Source: CAWJMD01 sp963700925
Lineage (GTDB): Bacteria; Actinomycetota; Actinomycetes; Actinomycetales; CAWJMD01
Reading direction: 5' to 3'
Assembly: GCA_963700925.1 (NCBI GenBank)
Contig: OY969553.1
Coordinates: 1-64,000, forward strand
DNA: 64,000 nt
A program made the position numbers and the translations under genes. This document shows, one piece after another, positions 7,342 to 15,486 of this stretch. Below the pieces are notes generated by a model. That model had not been told where the DNA came from. It searched no databases and saw only the letters and a list, made by a program, of their open reading frames with translations. Positions within the stretch are counted from its first letter, which is position 1. Every line of letters starts with the position of its first letter.

Positions 7342-10210
7342 TCAACTACACCCGCTCGTACTCCCACACCCCTCACACACGTGGCAACTTCCCGGCGGGC
7401 CGCATCTTCGTCCCACACGTGAAGCACATCGGCGCATCCGACTCGCGACCCTGGATCGCCTCGAGCAGCTCGGCCGACGAGTGCACCGACTTCGGCGCCT
7501 CCTTGATCGCTGCCTCCTCAACCGTGTGCTTCTCCGCCACCTCAGGCTTCGCTTCAACCACAGGAGCCGACTGCTGCAGCGACTGCACCTCCGACTGCTC
7601 GTCGGCCTCCACCGGCTCGTACGAGCCAGTGTCGAGCTGGCGGGTCCGCTCCTCAGCCGTGTGGATCCCGTACGCCGAGCGCGTGTCGAAGTCGAGGTAG
7701 TCCAGCGCCAGGCGGCGGAACACGTAGTCCATCACCGACTGCGACATCCGCACGTCCGGGTCGTCAGTCATGCCGGCCGGCTCGAAGCGCATGTTCGTGA
7801 ACTTCTCCACGTACGTCTCCAGCGGCACGCCGTACTGCAGCGCGATGGAGATCGCAATCGAGAAGGCGTCCATCACACCGGCCAGGGTCGAGCCCTGCTT
7901 GCCCAGCTTGAGGAACACCTCGCCGAGTCCGTCGTCCGGGTACGAGCCGGCTGTCATGTAGCCCTCGGCGCCACCAACGCTGAACGACGTCGTGATCGAC
8001 GGGCGCGACTTCGGCAGGCGCTTGCGGGTCGGCCGGTTGACCTCGACGACCTTGACCTTGGGCTCGGCGTCAGCCTTGGCCTTGCCGCCACCGTCCGACA
8101 GTGGCTGGCCGACTTTGCAGTTGTCGCGATACACCGCCAGAGCTTTGAGACCGAGCTTCCAGCCTTGGAAGTAGACGTCGGCGATCTCCTCGACCGTCGC
8201 GTCCTCGGGCAGGTTGACCGTCTTCGAGATCGCGCCCGACAGGAACGGCTGCGTCGCCGCCATCATCCGCACGTGGCCCATCGGCTTGATGGACCGCTCC
8301 CCCATCGCCGTGTCGAACACGTCGTAGTGCTCGCGCTTCAGTCCAGGCGCGTCGACCACGTGGCCGTGCTCGGCGATGAACTCGACGATCGCCTCGACCG
8401 TCTCCTCGGCGTAGCCGAACTTGCGCAGCGCCGCGGGGATGGTCTGGTTCACGATCTGCATCGAGCCGCCGCCGACCAGCTTCTTGAACTTGACCAGCGA
8501 GAAGTCGGGCTCGATACCCGTTGTGTCGCAGTCCATCATGAAGCCGATGGTGCCGGTCGGCGCCAGCACCGAGGCCTGCGCATTACGCCAGCCATTCTTC
8601 GCACCGATCGACAGCACGCCCTGCCACGACTTGGTGGCCTCGCGCTGCACGTCCTTGTCCATCGTGTGGAACGTGCGGATCGCGTCGTTGGCGGCCGCGT
8701 GCTTGCGCATCACTCGGGTGTGCGCCTCTTCGTTGCGGGCGAACCCTTCGTACGGGCCGACCACGCCCGCGAGCTCGGCCGACCGCTTGTACGCGGTGCC
8801 CGTCATCAGCGACGTGATCGCCGCCGCGAGTGCCCGTCCGCCATCGCTGTCGTAGGCCAGGCCCGACGCCATCAGCAGCGCGCCGAGGTTGGCGTACCCG
8901 ATGCCCAGCTGGCGGAACTTGCGCGTCGTGTCGCCGATCGCCTCGGTCGGGAAGTCGGCGAAGCAGATCGAGATGTCCATCGCCGTGATGACGTACTCGA
9001 CTGCCTTGGTGAACGTCTTCGCGTCGAACGAGCCGTCGTCCTTGAGGAACTTCAGCAGGTTCAGCGACGCCAGGTTGCACGACGAGTTGTCGAGGTGCAT
9101 GTACTCGCTGCACGGGTTCGACGCGGTGATGCGGCCCGACTCGGGCGTCGTGTGCCAGTCGTTGATCGTGTCGTCGTACTGGATTCCCGGGTCGGCGCAC
9201 GCCCACGCGGCCTGCGCGATCTTGCCGAAAAGCTCTGCGGCGTCGACGGTTTCGATCACCGCACCGTCCAGCCGTGAGGTCAGGCCGAACGTGCCCTTCT
9301 CCTCGACCGCGCGCATGAACGTGTCGGAGACGCGCACCGAGTTGTTGGCGTTCTGGTACTGCACAGAGGTGATGTCGTGGCCGCCTAGGTCCATGTCGAA
9401 GCCGGCGTCGCGCAGCACGCGGATCTTGTTCTCCTCGCGCGCCTTCGTCTCGACGAACTCCTCGATGTCCGGGTGGTCGACGTCGAGCACGACCATCTTG
9501 GCCGCGCGACGTGTGGCGCCACCCGACTTGATCGTGCCGGCGGACGCGTCTGCCCCCCGCATGAAAGAGACTGGGCCTGAGGCGGTTCCGCCCGACGACC
9601 GCAGCAGCTCCTTCGACGAGCGGATGCGCGACAGGTTGAGGCCCGCGCCGGAGCCGCCCTTGAAGATCAGGCCCTCCTCGCGGTACCAGTTCAGGATCGA
9701 GTCCATCGAGTCCTCGACCGCGAGGATGAAGCACGCGCTCACCTGTTGGGGGCTCGACGTTCCCACGTTGAACCACACCGGACTGTTGAACGAGAACACC
9801 TGGTGCAGAAGCATGTACGTGAGCTCGTGCTCGAAGATCGTCGCGTCGTCCTCAGTCGCGAAGTAGCCGTTGTCGCGCCCCGCCTGCGTGTACGTGAGCA
9901 CCACGCGGTCGAGCAGCTGCTTGAGGCCCTGCTCCCGCTCAGCGGTGTCAAGGGCGCCGCGGAAGTACTTCGTCGTCACGATCGTCGACGCGTTCACCGA
10001 CCAGAAGTCGGGGAACTCGACGCCCCGCTGCTCGAAGATGGTCTCGCCCGTCTTCCAGTTCTGCTGAACGACATCACGCCGCTCCCAGGTCACCTCGTCG
10101 TACGGGTGCACTCCGGGCGTCGTGTACACGCGCTCCATGCTCATACCTTTGGCGCCTGCCTTGCTGCGCTTGCGCGCACCTGCGGCGGTGCCTGGCGCGA
10201 TCTCCGTCAT
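7342..10210 (-). CDS. nrdJ: Class II (adenosylcobalamin-dependent) ribonucleotide reductase, C-terminal frame break
   Basis: Makes deoxyribonucleotides from ribonucleotides using coenzyme B12, with or without oxygen. The start at 10210 has a GAGGAAG site before it. Catalytic residues are visible: N365-P-C367-S-E369 (thiyl radical site and base) and the cysteine pair C160 (SACFIL) and C378 (DNSSCNLASLNL). The written frame stops at 7373 after CGTKMRPAGKLPRV. The family's usual Cys-rich tail is present in the next frame: after ...RPAG it reads SCHVCEGCGSTSGCS and ends at 7342. One extra base near 7395 explains this. Those tail cysteines shuttle electrons to the active site, so as written the enzyme would be impaired; an assembly error is likely. 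nrdR lies directly upstream. Confidence 0.95.
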
Positions 10211-10365
10211 CGTCTTCCTCGTCCCCTCGTGGGTGGCCTCTTTGCTTACCTGTGTCTTGGGGTCGTGCCCGTTAGTCCATCACTCGGCACCGACAGTTCT
10301 GCAGTGTCGTGAAGTGGGGAACCGCCGGCGGCGTCGGCTTCCCCTCCGTCGCCGCCGGCGGTGGC

Positions 10366-10860
10366 TCAGGGGCCGTGCGGACGGGCTGTGCCGCCGGGTT
10401 CGACCCCGACCGGCTCGCCCTCGGCGCGCAGCAGCGTGATGGCCGCCTCGAAGTCCTCGAGCGACTCAAAGGCCTGATAGACGGACGAGAACCGCAGGTA
10501 GGCCACGTCGTCCAGCTCCCGCAGCGGCCCAAGGACCGCGACGCCCACCTCGTGGGCCTCAACCTCGGCGGCGCCAGTCGCCCGGATCGACTCCTCGACT
10601 GTCTGCGCCAAGAGCGCGAGCTGGTCCTCGGTGACCGGACGCCCCTGGCACGCCTTGCGCACACCCGACACGACCTTGTCCCGGCTGAACGGCTCCCGGG
10701 CCCCTGAACGCTTCGTGACGGTCAGGCTGGTCGTCTCAACGGTGGTGAAGCGGCGCCCGCACTCGGGGCACTGTCGGCGGCGGCGGATGGCCGTGCCGTC
10801 GTCCGCGGTCCGCGAGTCGACGACCCGGGAGTCGCTGTGGCGGCAGAATGGACAGTGCAC
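10366..10860 (-). CDS. nrdR: Transcriptional repressor of ribonucleotide reductase genes
   Basis: NrdR binds paired boxes before nrd genes and represses them in response to ATP/dATP. The 164-residue protein starts with GTG at 10860. It opens with a zinc-ribbon, HCPFCRHSDSRVVDSR then RRRRQCPECGRRFTTVE (two C-x2-C pairs), and continues into an ATP-cone domain (VTKRSGAREPFSRDKVVSGV to about residue 140). The C-terminal tail is Pro/Gly-rich. A longer frame upstream lacks conservation, so the GTG before the zinc ribbon is chosen. It is co-oriented with nrdJ, 155 bp downstream, and is preceded by candidate NrdR boxes, so it probably controls both genes including itself. Confidence 0.95.
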   Translation of the reverse strand: MHCPFCRHSDSRVVDSRTADDGTAIRRRRQCPECGRRFTTVETTSLTVTKRSGAREPFSRDKVVSGVRKACQGRPVTEDQLALLAQTVEESIRATGAAEVEAHEVGVAVLGPLRELDDVAYLRFSSVYQAFESLEDFEAAITLLRAEGEPVGVEPGGTARPHGP

Positions 10861-10940
10861 CAGCGGCCTCCTCCCGGTCGTCGTGCTCGTCGTGCTTGGC
10901 GGTCCGTCGTCCACATCCTGTTGACAACTTGGACGGATCA

Positions 10941-10987
10941 ATCCACAACCTGTGGATGAATCACATCCGTGCAACTACTAGATGTTG
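10941..10987 (-). promoter_or_regulatory. Two tandem NrdR-box candidates before nrdR-nrdJ
   Basis: The palindrome CAACTACTAGATGTTG at 10972-10987 fits the NrdR-box pattern. A second palindrome, ATCCACAACCTGTGGAT, lies at 10941-10957. Their centres are about 31 bp apart, three helical turns, the spacing known for NrdR pairs. The second box also resembles inverted DnaA boxes, so its assignment is less certain. Both are 80-130 bp upstream of the nrdR GTG. Confidence 0.65.
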
Positions 10988-11172
10988 GGGTGAACGCTAC
11001 GTCCGGCCCCACATGTTCCGCAAGCACCTAGCCCAACCTTCTGCGTGTCGTCTGCGCCTGTGGGGGCACGTGAGCTGGGGAGAACGCCCAAGGCGGACGG
11101 ATCGGGCTCCAACGCAGCGCGCCGGCCACCCCCAAGACGGGTGACCGGCTCGTCGAGTTGCCTTTGCGAGCG

Positions 11173-11568
11173 TCAGCCGGCGGGAACCACCAGGGTCTGA
11201 CCCGCCGCCACCTGGGAGCTCGACAGCCCGTTGAGCTGCTGGATGTCGATGATGACGTCGCGCGGGTCCGCGCCTGGTACCGCCGCTCCGGCGATCGACC
11301 ACAGCGTCTCCCCCGGCTGCACGACGACGACCTCGGTCTGCGACGCGCCCGCACCGTCACCGGCAAGGGCCGTCTGAGCGCCCAGCACCCCGGCGCCGGC
11401 CAGAACCGCTGCGGTGAGCACCGTGAGCGCCAGCCGTCCGCGTCGAGTGAGCTTGAGCGACGTCGGCCCATCGGCGTGGTGCGCGAGCCGATCTGGGACG
11501 GGTGCCAGGTGACGGGTCCGCGCCTGGCGGATCGGGGTGAACGCTGGACTGACCGTCATCGCACTCAT
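11173..11568 (-). CDS. LysM-domain membrane protein, SOS-linked cell-division suppressor candidate
   Basis: A 131-residue protein with a clear GGAGG site before ATG 11568. A basic cytoplasmic N-terminus is followed by one membrane segment (LALTVLTAAVLAGAGVLGA, about residues 50-70) and a C-terminal LysM peptidoglycan-binding domain (VVVQPGETLWSIAGAAVPG ... QQLNGLSSSQVAAGQTLVV). Position near lexA, topology and an SOS promoter match the mycobacterial Rv2719c/ChiZ and corynebacterial DivS group, which delay division during DNA damage. Four LexA-type boxes lie upstream. In many actinobacteria this gene directly neighbours lexA; here an LLM oxidoreductase gene lies between them. Confidence 0.85.
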   Translation of the reverse strand: MSAMTVSPAFTPIRQARTRHLAPVPDRLAHHADGPTSLKLTRRGRLALTVLTAAVLAGAGVLGAQTALAGDGAGASQTEVVVVQPGETLWSIAGAAVPGADPRDVIIDIQQLNGLSSSQVAAGQTLVVPAG

Positions 11569-11597
11569 CGGGACCTCCGGGCGTTGTGGGAAGGTGG

Positions 11598-11697
11598 TCG
11601 AACGGCTGTTCGATCGAACGCCTGTACGAGTTTTACCAGCCAGGGGCGAACGTGTCCAGGCATTGCTCGAACAGACGTTCGTCGGACAGGTGTTCGT
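11598..11697 (-). promoter_or_regulatory. Cluster of four SOS (LexA) boxes
   Basis: Four matches to TCGAAC-N4-GTTCGA: TCGAACGGCTGTTCGA (11598-11613, a perfect palindrome at the arms), TCGAACGCCTGTACGA (11614-11629), TCGAACAGACGTTCGT (11667-11682) and TCGGACAGGTGTTCGT (11682-11697). They sit as two pairs, each about 15-16 bp apart, 30-130 bp upstream of the LysM gene. Confidence 0.8.
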
Positions 11698-11761
11698 TGT
11701 CATGCCCCTACTGCACCAGCAGGCACCGACAGTCGCTCCGGACGCGCCCGGCGTTCGTGCT

Positions 11762-12628
11762 TCAGGCGAGCGGCGCGGGGCCGTCCTTGAGCACGCCACG
11801 CACTTCATCCAGGGACACCAACTCGGACGGGAACTCCGTCAGCCACCACGTCGCCCCCGCCTCGGCGTAGGGCGTCAGGTCGGTTCCCGGCGGGAGTGCC
11901 ACCGCGATGTCGAAAGGCGCCGTCGTGTCCTCACGGATACCCGCGATCGTGGCGACGACCTCGGCGACCTGGTCCGGGTGCTCGAGGTTGACCGGGAAGA
12001 AGCCGTCGCAGCGGGCCGCCCGACGCATCGGCTTCACCTTCCCGGGGAACCCCGCCGCCCACACCGGCACGCCCGGCTGTTGAACCGGCCGAGGCAGGAA
12101 CTCGATGCCGTCCACGGTGAAGTGCGCTCCGTGGTGGTGCACCGGCTGACCGGACCATGCTGCGCTGAGGATCTCCAGGGACTCGTCAAGCATCTGGCCT
12201 CGGACGCGGTCGTCGAGTTGCTCGCCGGTCAGAGAGAACTCGCTGCCGAAGCGGTCGCTCCCCAGCCCCACGCCGAGTGTCAGCCGACCGCCACTGAGCC
12301 TGTCGAGCGTCGCGGTCTCCCTGGCGACCTTGACCGGCCGACGCCTGGCCAGGGGCGTGACCATGGGGCCGAGCCTGATCTGTTCGGTCGCTGCGGCGAT
12401 CGCCGACAGCGTGATCCAGGGGTCGGCCACCTCGCGAACCGGCGCCTGCCAACGGATGTGGTCCCAGACGAACACCGCGTGCCAGCCTGCCTCCTCCGCG
12501 TCGGCCGCAAGGCGTGCGACCGCTGCCGGGTCGGCAAGTTCGTCGAAGAGGGGTAGCCAGAGTGCCGAGAGCGGACGGGATGGGCGCGGTCGTTTGGCAG
12601 GTTGCTTGTCCTGCTGCTCGTCTGACAT
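11762..12628 (-). CDS. LLM-class (luciferase-like) flavin/F420-dependent oxidoreductase
   Basis: A 288-residue TIM-barrel oxidoreductase of the luciferase-like family. Typical segments are DPAAVARLAADAEEAGWHAVFVWDH, ITLSAIAAATEQIRLGPMVTPL, ARETATLDRLSGGRLTLGVGLG and PVWAAGFPGKVKPMRRAARCDGFFP. Many actinobacterial members use cofactor F420, others FMN, and the sequence does not settle which. Substrate unknown. ATG 12628 (MSDEQQ) is chosen over an upstream in-frame ATG because conservation starts after a Lys/Pro-rich tail at that point. The gene lies between lexA (divergent) and the LysM gene (same strand, 193 bp downstream), so its own promoter probably overlaps the lexA control region. Confidence 0.85.
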   Translation of the reverse strand: MSDEQQDKQPAKRPRPSRPLSALWLPLFDELADPAAVARLAADAEEAGWHAVFVWDHIRWQAPVREVADPWITLSAIAAATEQIRLGPMVTPLARRRPVKVARETATLDRLSGGRLTLGVGLGSDRFGSEFSLTGEQLDDRVRGQMLDESLEILSAAWSGQPVHHHGAHFTVDGIEFLPRPVQQPGVPVWAAGFPGKVKPMRRAARCDGFFPVNLEHPDQVAEVVATIAGIREDTTAPFDIAVALPPGTDLTPYAEAGATWWLTEFPSELVSLDEVRGVLKDGPAPLA

Positions 12629-12740
12629 GAGGACCCCCGCAAGCTTTCGCGGACATGGCGTCCACGTCGTGGACGTCCACCCAACCATCGACGAGCGTCA
12701 CCGGGAAGGCCGTGTACGCGCCCCGACACGCGAAACGCCT

Positions 12741-12756
12741 TCGAACAGGTGTTTGA
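12741..12756 (+). promoter_or_regulatory. LexA box before lexA
   Basis: TCGAACAGGTGTTTGA, one mismatch from the palindromic consensus, 73 bp upstream of the lexA ATG. It fits autoregulation of lexA, and could also affect the divergent LLM gene. Confidence 0.85.
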
Positions 12757-12828
12757 AACGGGTCTGTCAGCCCCCTAGGGTTGCCTCAGCAGCACCAGAC
12801 GTCCACCGCGCACCAGGAGGCAACCGCC

Positions 12829-13569
12829 ATGGCCCGGCCCACTGAACCCCCACGACGCCCGGCCGCCGGCGACGGCACCTTCAAGGCGGCCACGAGTCGC
12901 AACGGCCCGGCGCACGTGCACGAGCTGCCCGAGGTCGACACCGGTGACGGTCTCACGGTCCGCCAGCGGAAGGTGCTCGACTGCATCCGTGATGCGGTCG
13001 CGGCGCGTGGCTACCCGCCGAGCATGCGGGAGATCGGCGAGAAGGTCGGGCTGACAAGTCCTTCGAGCGTGGCGCACCAGCTGACGACGCTTGAGAAGAA
13101 GGGCTTCTTGCGGCGCGACCCCAACCGTCCGCGCGCCATCGAGGTCGTCTCGCCGGAGGAGATCGACCCGACCGGCTACGGCGACGCATTCCCCGAGCCG
13201 TCGTACGTCCCTGTGGTCGGCCGGATTGCCGCCGGTGGCCCGATCCTCGCCGAGGAGGCCATCGAGGACGTGTTCCCGCTTCCCCGGCAGCTCGTCGGCG
13301 ACGGGCAGCTCTTCCTGCTCAAGGTCGTGGGCGAGTCGATGATCGACGCCGCGGTCTGCGACGGCGACTGGGTCGTCATCAAGCAGCAGCAGGATGCCGA
13401 GAACGGCGAGATGGTCGCTGCGATGATCGACGGCGAGGCAACGGTCAAGACCTTCCAGCGCAAGGGCGGCCACGTGTGGCTGTTGCCGCACAACGTCGCC
13501 TTCCAGCCGATCGACGGCGACGAGGCTCAGATCCTCGGACGAGTGGTGGCGGTGCTGCGGAGCGTCTGA
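12829..13569 (+). CDS. lexA: SOS repressor LexA
   Basis: Represses DNA-damage genes and is cleaved when RecA filaments form. From ATG 12829, with AGGAGG 9 bp upstream, the protein has 246 residues. The winged helix-turn-helix covers about 40-105 (LTVRQRKVLDCIRDAVAARG ... TSPSSVAHQLTTLEKKGFLRR). The self-cleavage site is A135-G136 in VVGRIAAGGP. The catalytic dyad is S170 in VVGESMID and K207 in EATVKTFQRK. A 30-residue N-terminal extension before the DNA-binding domain is common in actinobacterial LexA. Its box lies at 12741-12756; further boxes precede the LysM gene and recA in this window. Confidence 0.97.
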   Translation: MARPTEPPRRPAAGDGTFKAATSRNGPAHVHELPEVDTGDGLTVRQRKVLDCIRDAVAARGYPPSMREIGEKVGLTSPSSVAHQLTTLEKKGFLRRDPNRPRAIEVVSPEEIDPTGYGDAFPEPSYVPVVGRIAAGGPILAEEAIEDVFPLPRQLVGDGQLFLLKVVGESMIDAAVCDGDWVVIKQQQDAENGEMVAAMIDGEATVKTFQRKGGHVWLLPHNVAFQPIDGDEAQILGRVVAVLRSV

Positions 13570-13570
13570 G

Positions 13571-13801
13571 ATGCGAGACCAGGTCGTCCAGATCCGAGAT
13601 GCGTCGATCCGGCTCGGGCAGCTGCTGAAGCTGGCCGGGCTAGCCGACGACGGTGCCGTGGCGAAGGCGATGCTGGACGACGGACTCGTGCTGGTGGACG
13701 GCGAGCCCGAGAGTCGGCGTGGGCGACAGATCAGGCCGGGTGATGTCGTGACGGTGGACGTGGACGGGGAGGTCACAACGCTTTCCGTGCAGGGGCGTTA
13801 G
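13571..13801 (+). CDS. Small S4-domain RNA-binding protein
   Basis: A 76-residue protein consisting almost only of an S4 fold: IRLGQLLKLAGLADDGAVAKAMLDDGLVLVDGE, then RRGRQIRPGDVVTVDVDGE. It begins one base after the lexA stop, so it is translationally linked to lexA and would share its SOS promoter. Relatives of the YbcJ type bind structured RNA, but the target is unknown. It is too short for pseudouridine synthase or tRNA synthetase activity. No unusual features. Confidence 0.85.
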   Translation: MRDQVVQIRDASIRLGQLLKLAGLADDGAVAKAMLDDGLVLVDGEPESRRGRQIRPGDVVTVDVDGEVTTLSVQGR

Positions 13802-13835
13802 CTCGACAGGCTCGCGCGCTGGCCGCTCAGCTCGT

Positions 13836-15122
13836 TCACTCGGGAGCGTCCTGTTCGGCGGTGGCGATCGCGCCCTCCGTGACGATGAACATCCCTAGCA
13901 GAGTCAGCAGGATGAGGGCGCCGGCAGCACCGAAAACCGCTCGCAGACCTAGGGCCTCACCGATCAGACCTCCGGCGGCCGCGCCGAGGGGCCGACTCCC
14001 CCACGCGACCAGACGGTAGCCACTGTTGACGCGTCCCAGGATGCGGTCTGGGGTGATGCGCTGCCGCAGTGACACCGCGACGACGTTCCACAGCGCAAGG
14101 GTCGCTCCGCCGACGAAGAAGGCCGCGGCAATCGGCAACGGTTGGGCTGTCACAGCGGGAGCCGCGACCACGAGCACCCCGCCGAAGACGCCGAGACCCA
14201 GCGAGCGAGCGCGCCCCAGACGGCCCTCGACGCGGTCTGCGATCAGGGCACCAAGGAGGCTCCCGGCAGCGATCGTGCTGAACAACAGCCCAAAGCCGGC
14301 CTCGCTCAAGCCCATCGGCCCGACCGCGTAGAGCACGAACACGGCGAAGGTGGCGTTCGTTGCCAGGTTGAACAGGCCCGTCATGACGGCGAGGGTGCGC
14401 AGCAGCCGGTGGCGCCACAGGAACCGCAACCCTTCCGCGACGTCGGCCCGGATCGTGGTGCGTTGCTCCCGCACGACCCGGTAGTTGCCTTTCATGAGCA
14501 GGAGCACTCCGATGGCCACGGCCCAGAGAGCTGCCGGCGCCGCGAAGGCAGCGACGATCCCAGTAGCGATTAGCACCCCACCCAGTGGTGGCCCGACGAA
14601 CTCGTTGGCCGTCAGCTCGGCGGCTTGCAGGCGGCCGTTGGCGCGCGACAGCTGAGTGCGGCCCACCACCTGCGGCAGGATCGACTGCGCGCAGGTGTCG
14701 TAGACGGTCTCGGCGACTCCCACGAACAGGGCGGCGGCGTACAAGGCCCAGATCGACCCGAAGTCGAGCAGGATCGTCACGGCCATCACGACGAGGGCGG
14801 ACGCGCGCGCCACCTCGGCGACGAGCATCGCCGCGCGGCGGTCCACCCGGTCGGCCAGGGCTCCGGCCGGGAGCGCGAACAGCAGCCACGGCAGCGTGAC
14901 CGCGAAGACGATGCCGGCGACCAGCGCAGGTGAGTCGGTCAGCGTCACCGCGACGAGGGGCAGGCCGATCTTGACGATGCCGTCCGCGAGGTTCGACAGG
15001 GCCGACGACGACCACAGCAGCCAGAAGGGCCGCCCTAGTGGACCCGGTCGATCAGGCCCGTCCCCTGGCTCGGTCTCTCCTTGCGCGACCATCAGCGAAA
15101 GGATGCCATCTCGAGGCATCAC
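13836..15122 (-). CDS. MFS transporter, drug/siderophore-exporter type
   Basis: A 428-residue membrane protein with twelve predicted segments in two halves. WLLWSSSALSNLADGIVKIGLPLVAVTLT opens the first, and the inter-helix loop GALADRVDRRAAMLV is the family's conserved motif. The pattern matches the MFS_3/enterobactin-exporter-like branch. Both ATGs at the start (MMPRDG) are possible, and a later start at MVAQGE is not excluded. Substrate not deducible. It stands alone, convergent with the S4 gene and divergent from the toxin cassette 85 bp away. Confidence 0.88.
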   Translation of the reverse strand: MMPRDGILSLMVAQGETEPGDGPDRPGPLGRPFWLLWSSSALSNLADGIVKIGLPLVAVTLTDSPALVAGIVFAVTLPWLLFALPAGALADRVDRRAAMLVAEVARASALVVMAVTILLDFGSIWALYAAALFVGVAETVYDTCAQSILPQVVGRTQLSRANGRLQAAELTANEFVGPPLGGVLIATGIVAAFAAPAALWAVAIGVLLLMKGNYRVVREQRTTIRADVAEGLRFLWRHRLLRTLAVMTGLFNLATNATFAVFVLYAVGPMGLSEAGFGLLFSTIAAGSLLGALIADRVEGRLGRARSLGLGVFGGVLVVAAPAVTAQPLPIAAAFFVGGATLALWNVVAVSLRQRITPDRILGRVNSGYRLVAWGSRPLGAAAGGLIGEALGLRAVFGAAGALILLTLLGMFIVTEGAIATAEQDAPE

Positions 15123-15207
15123 GTCCCCTCGACGGCATCGTCCAGCTTCCCGGGCGGTCTGTGGATAACCCGAGCCTGCCGGAGCGGCACGTCAATAGCC
15201 TTCACGC

Positions 15208-15486
15208 ATGCGTTTCGGGGTGGCACCGGGTGACCTGCAGACCGCCGCCGCCGCGGTGTCGAGGGTGGATGAGCGGACGCGATCGGCCCGCGAGACCCTC
15301 GCCCGAGTCGAACCGACGATCACCGGCTGGTGCCCCGATCCCTCACTGGCCACTGACGTCCGCAACGCCTTGGACGCGCTGGACGTGGCAGCGCGGGCCG
15401 CCGGGAGCGCTGCGATCGCTACGGCGTCGGCGCTCGTGACCTCGGCCGAGAACTACCACCGCTCCGACTCGCCCGTTCCGCGGTGA
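15208..15486 (+). CDS. Small WXG100/ESAT-6-like partner of the toxin
   Basis: A 92-residue alpha-helical protein (MRFGVAPGDLQTAAAAVSRV ... LDALDVAARAAGSAAIATAS) of the size and helix-turn-helix form of type VII secretion partners. A central W occurs in ITGWCPDP rather than the canonical W-x-G. It has no signal peptide. Its last bases overlap the toxin start (GTGA), so it is co-translated with it. Small partners of this kind commonly bind LXG/WXG toxins and carry them to the export machine. No type VII secretion genes are visible in the window, so the exporter must be encoded elsewhere. Confidence 0.7.
   Translation: MRFGVAPGDLQTAAAAVSRVDERTRSARETLARVEPTITGWCPDPSLATDVRNALDALDVAARAAGSAAIATASALVTSAENYHRSDSPVPR

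Noticed and set aside
7016..7345. 109-residue minus-strand ORF before the methyltransferase
   Set aside because: Atypical composition, no ribosome-binding site seen, and it includes the terminator hairpin.
7481..9277. 598-residue plus-strand open frame
   Set aside because: It lies wholly antisense to nrdJ, is Arg/His/Leu-rich as expected for the complement of GC-rich codons, and has no known motif.
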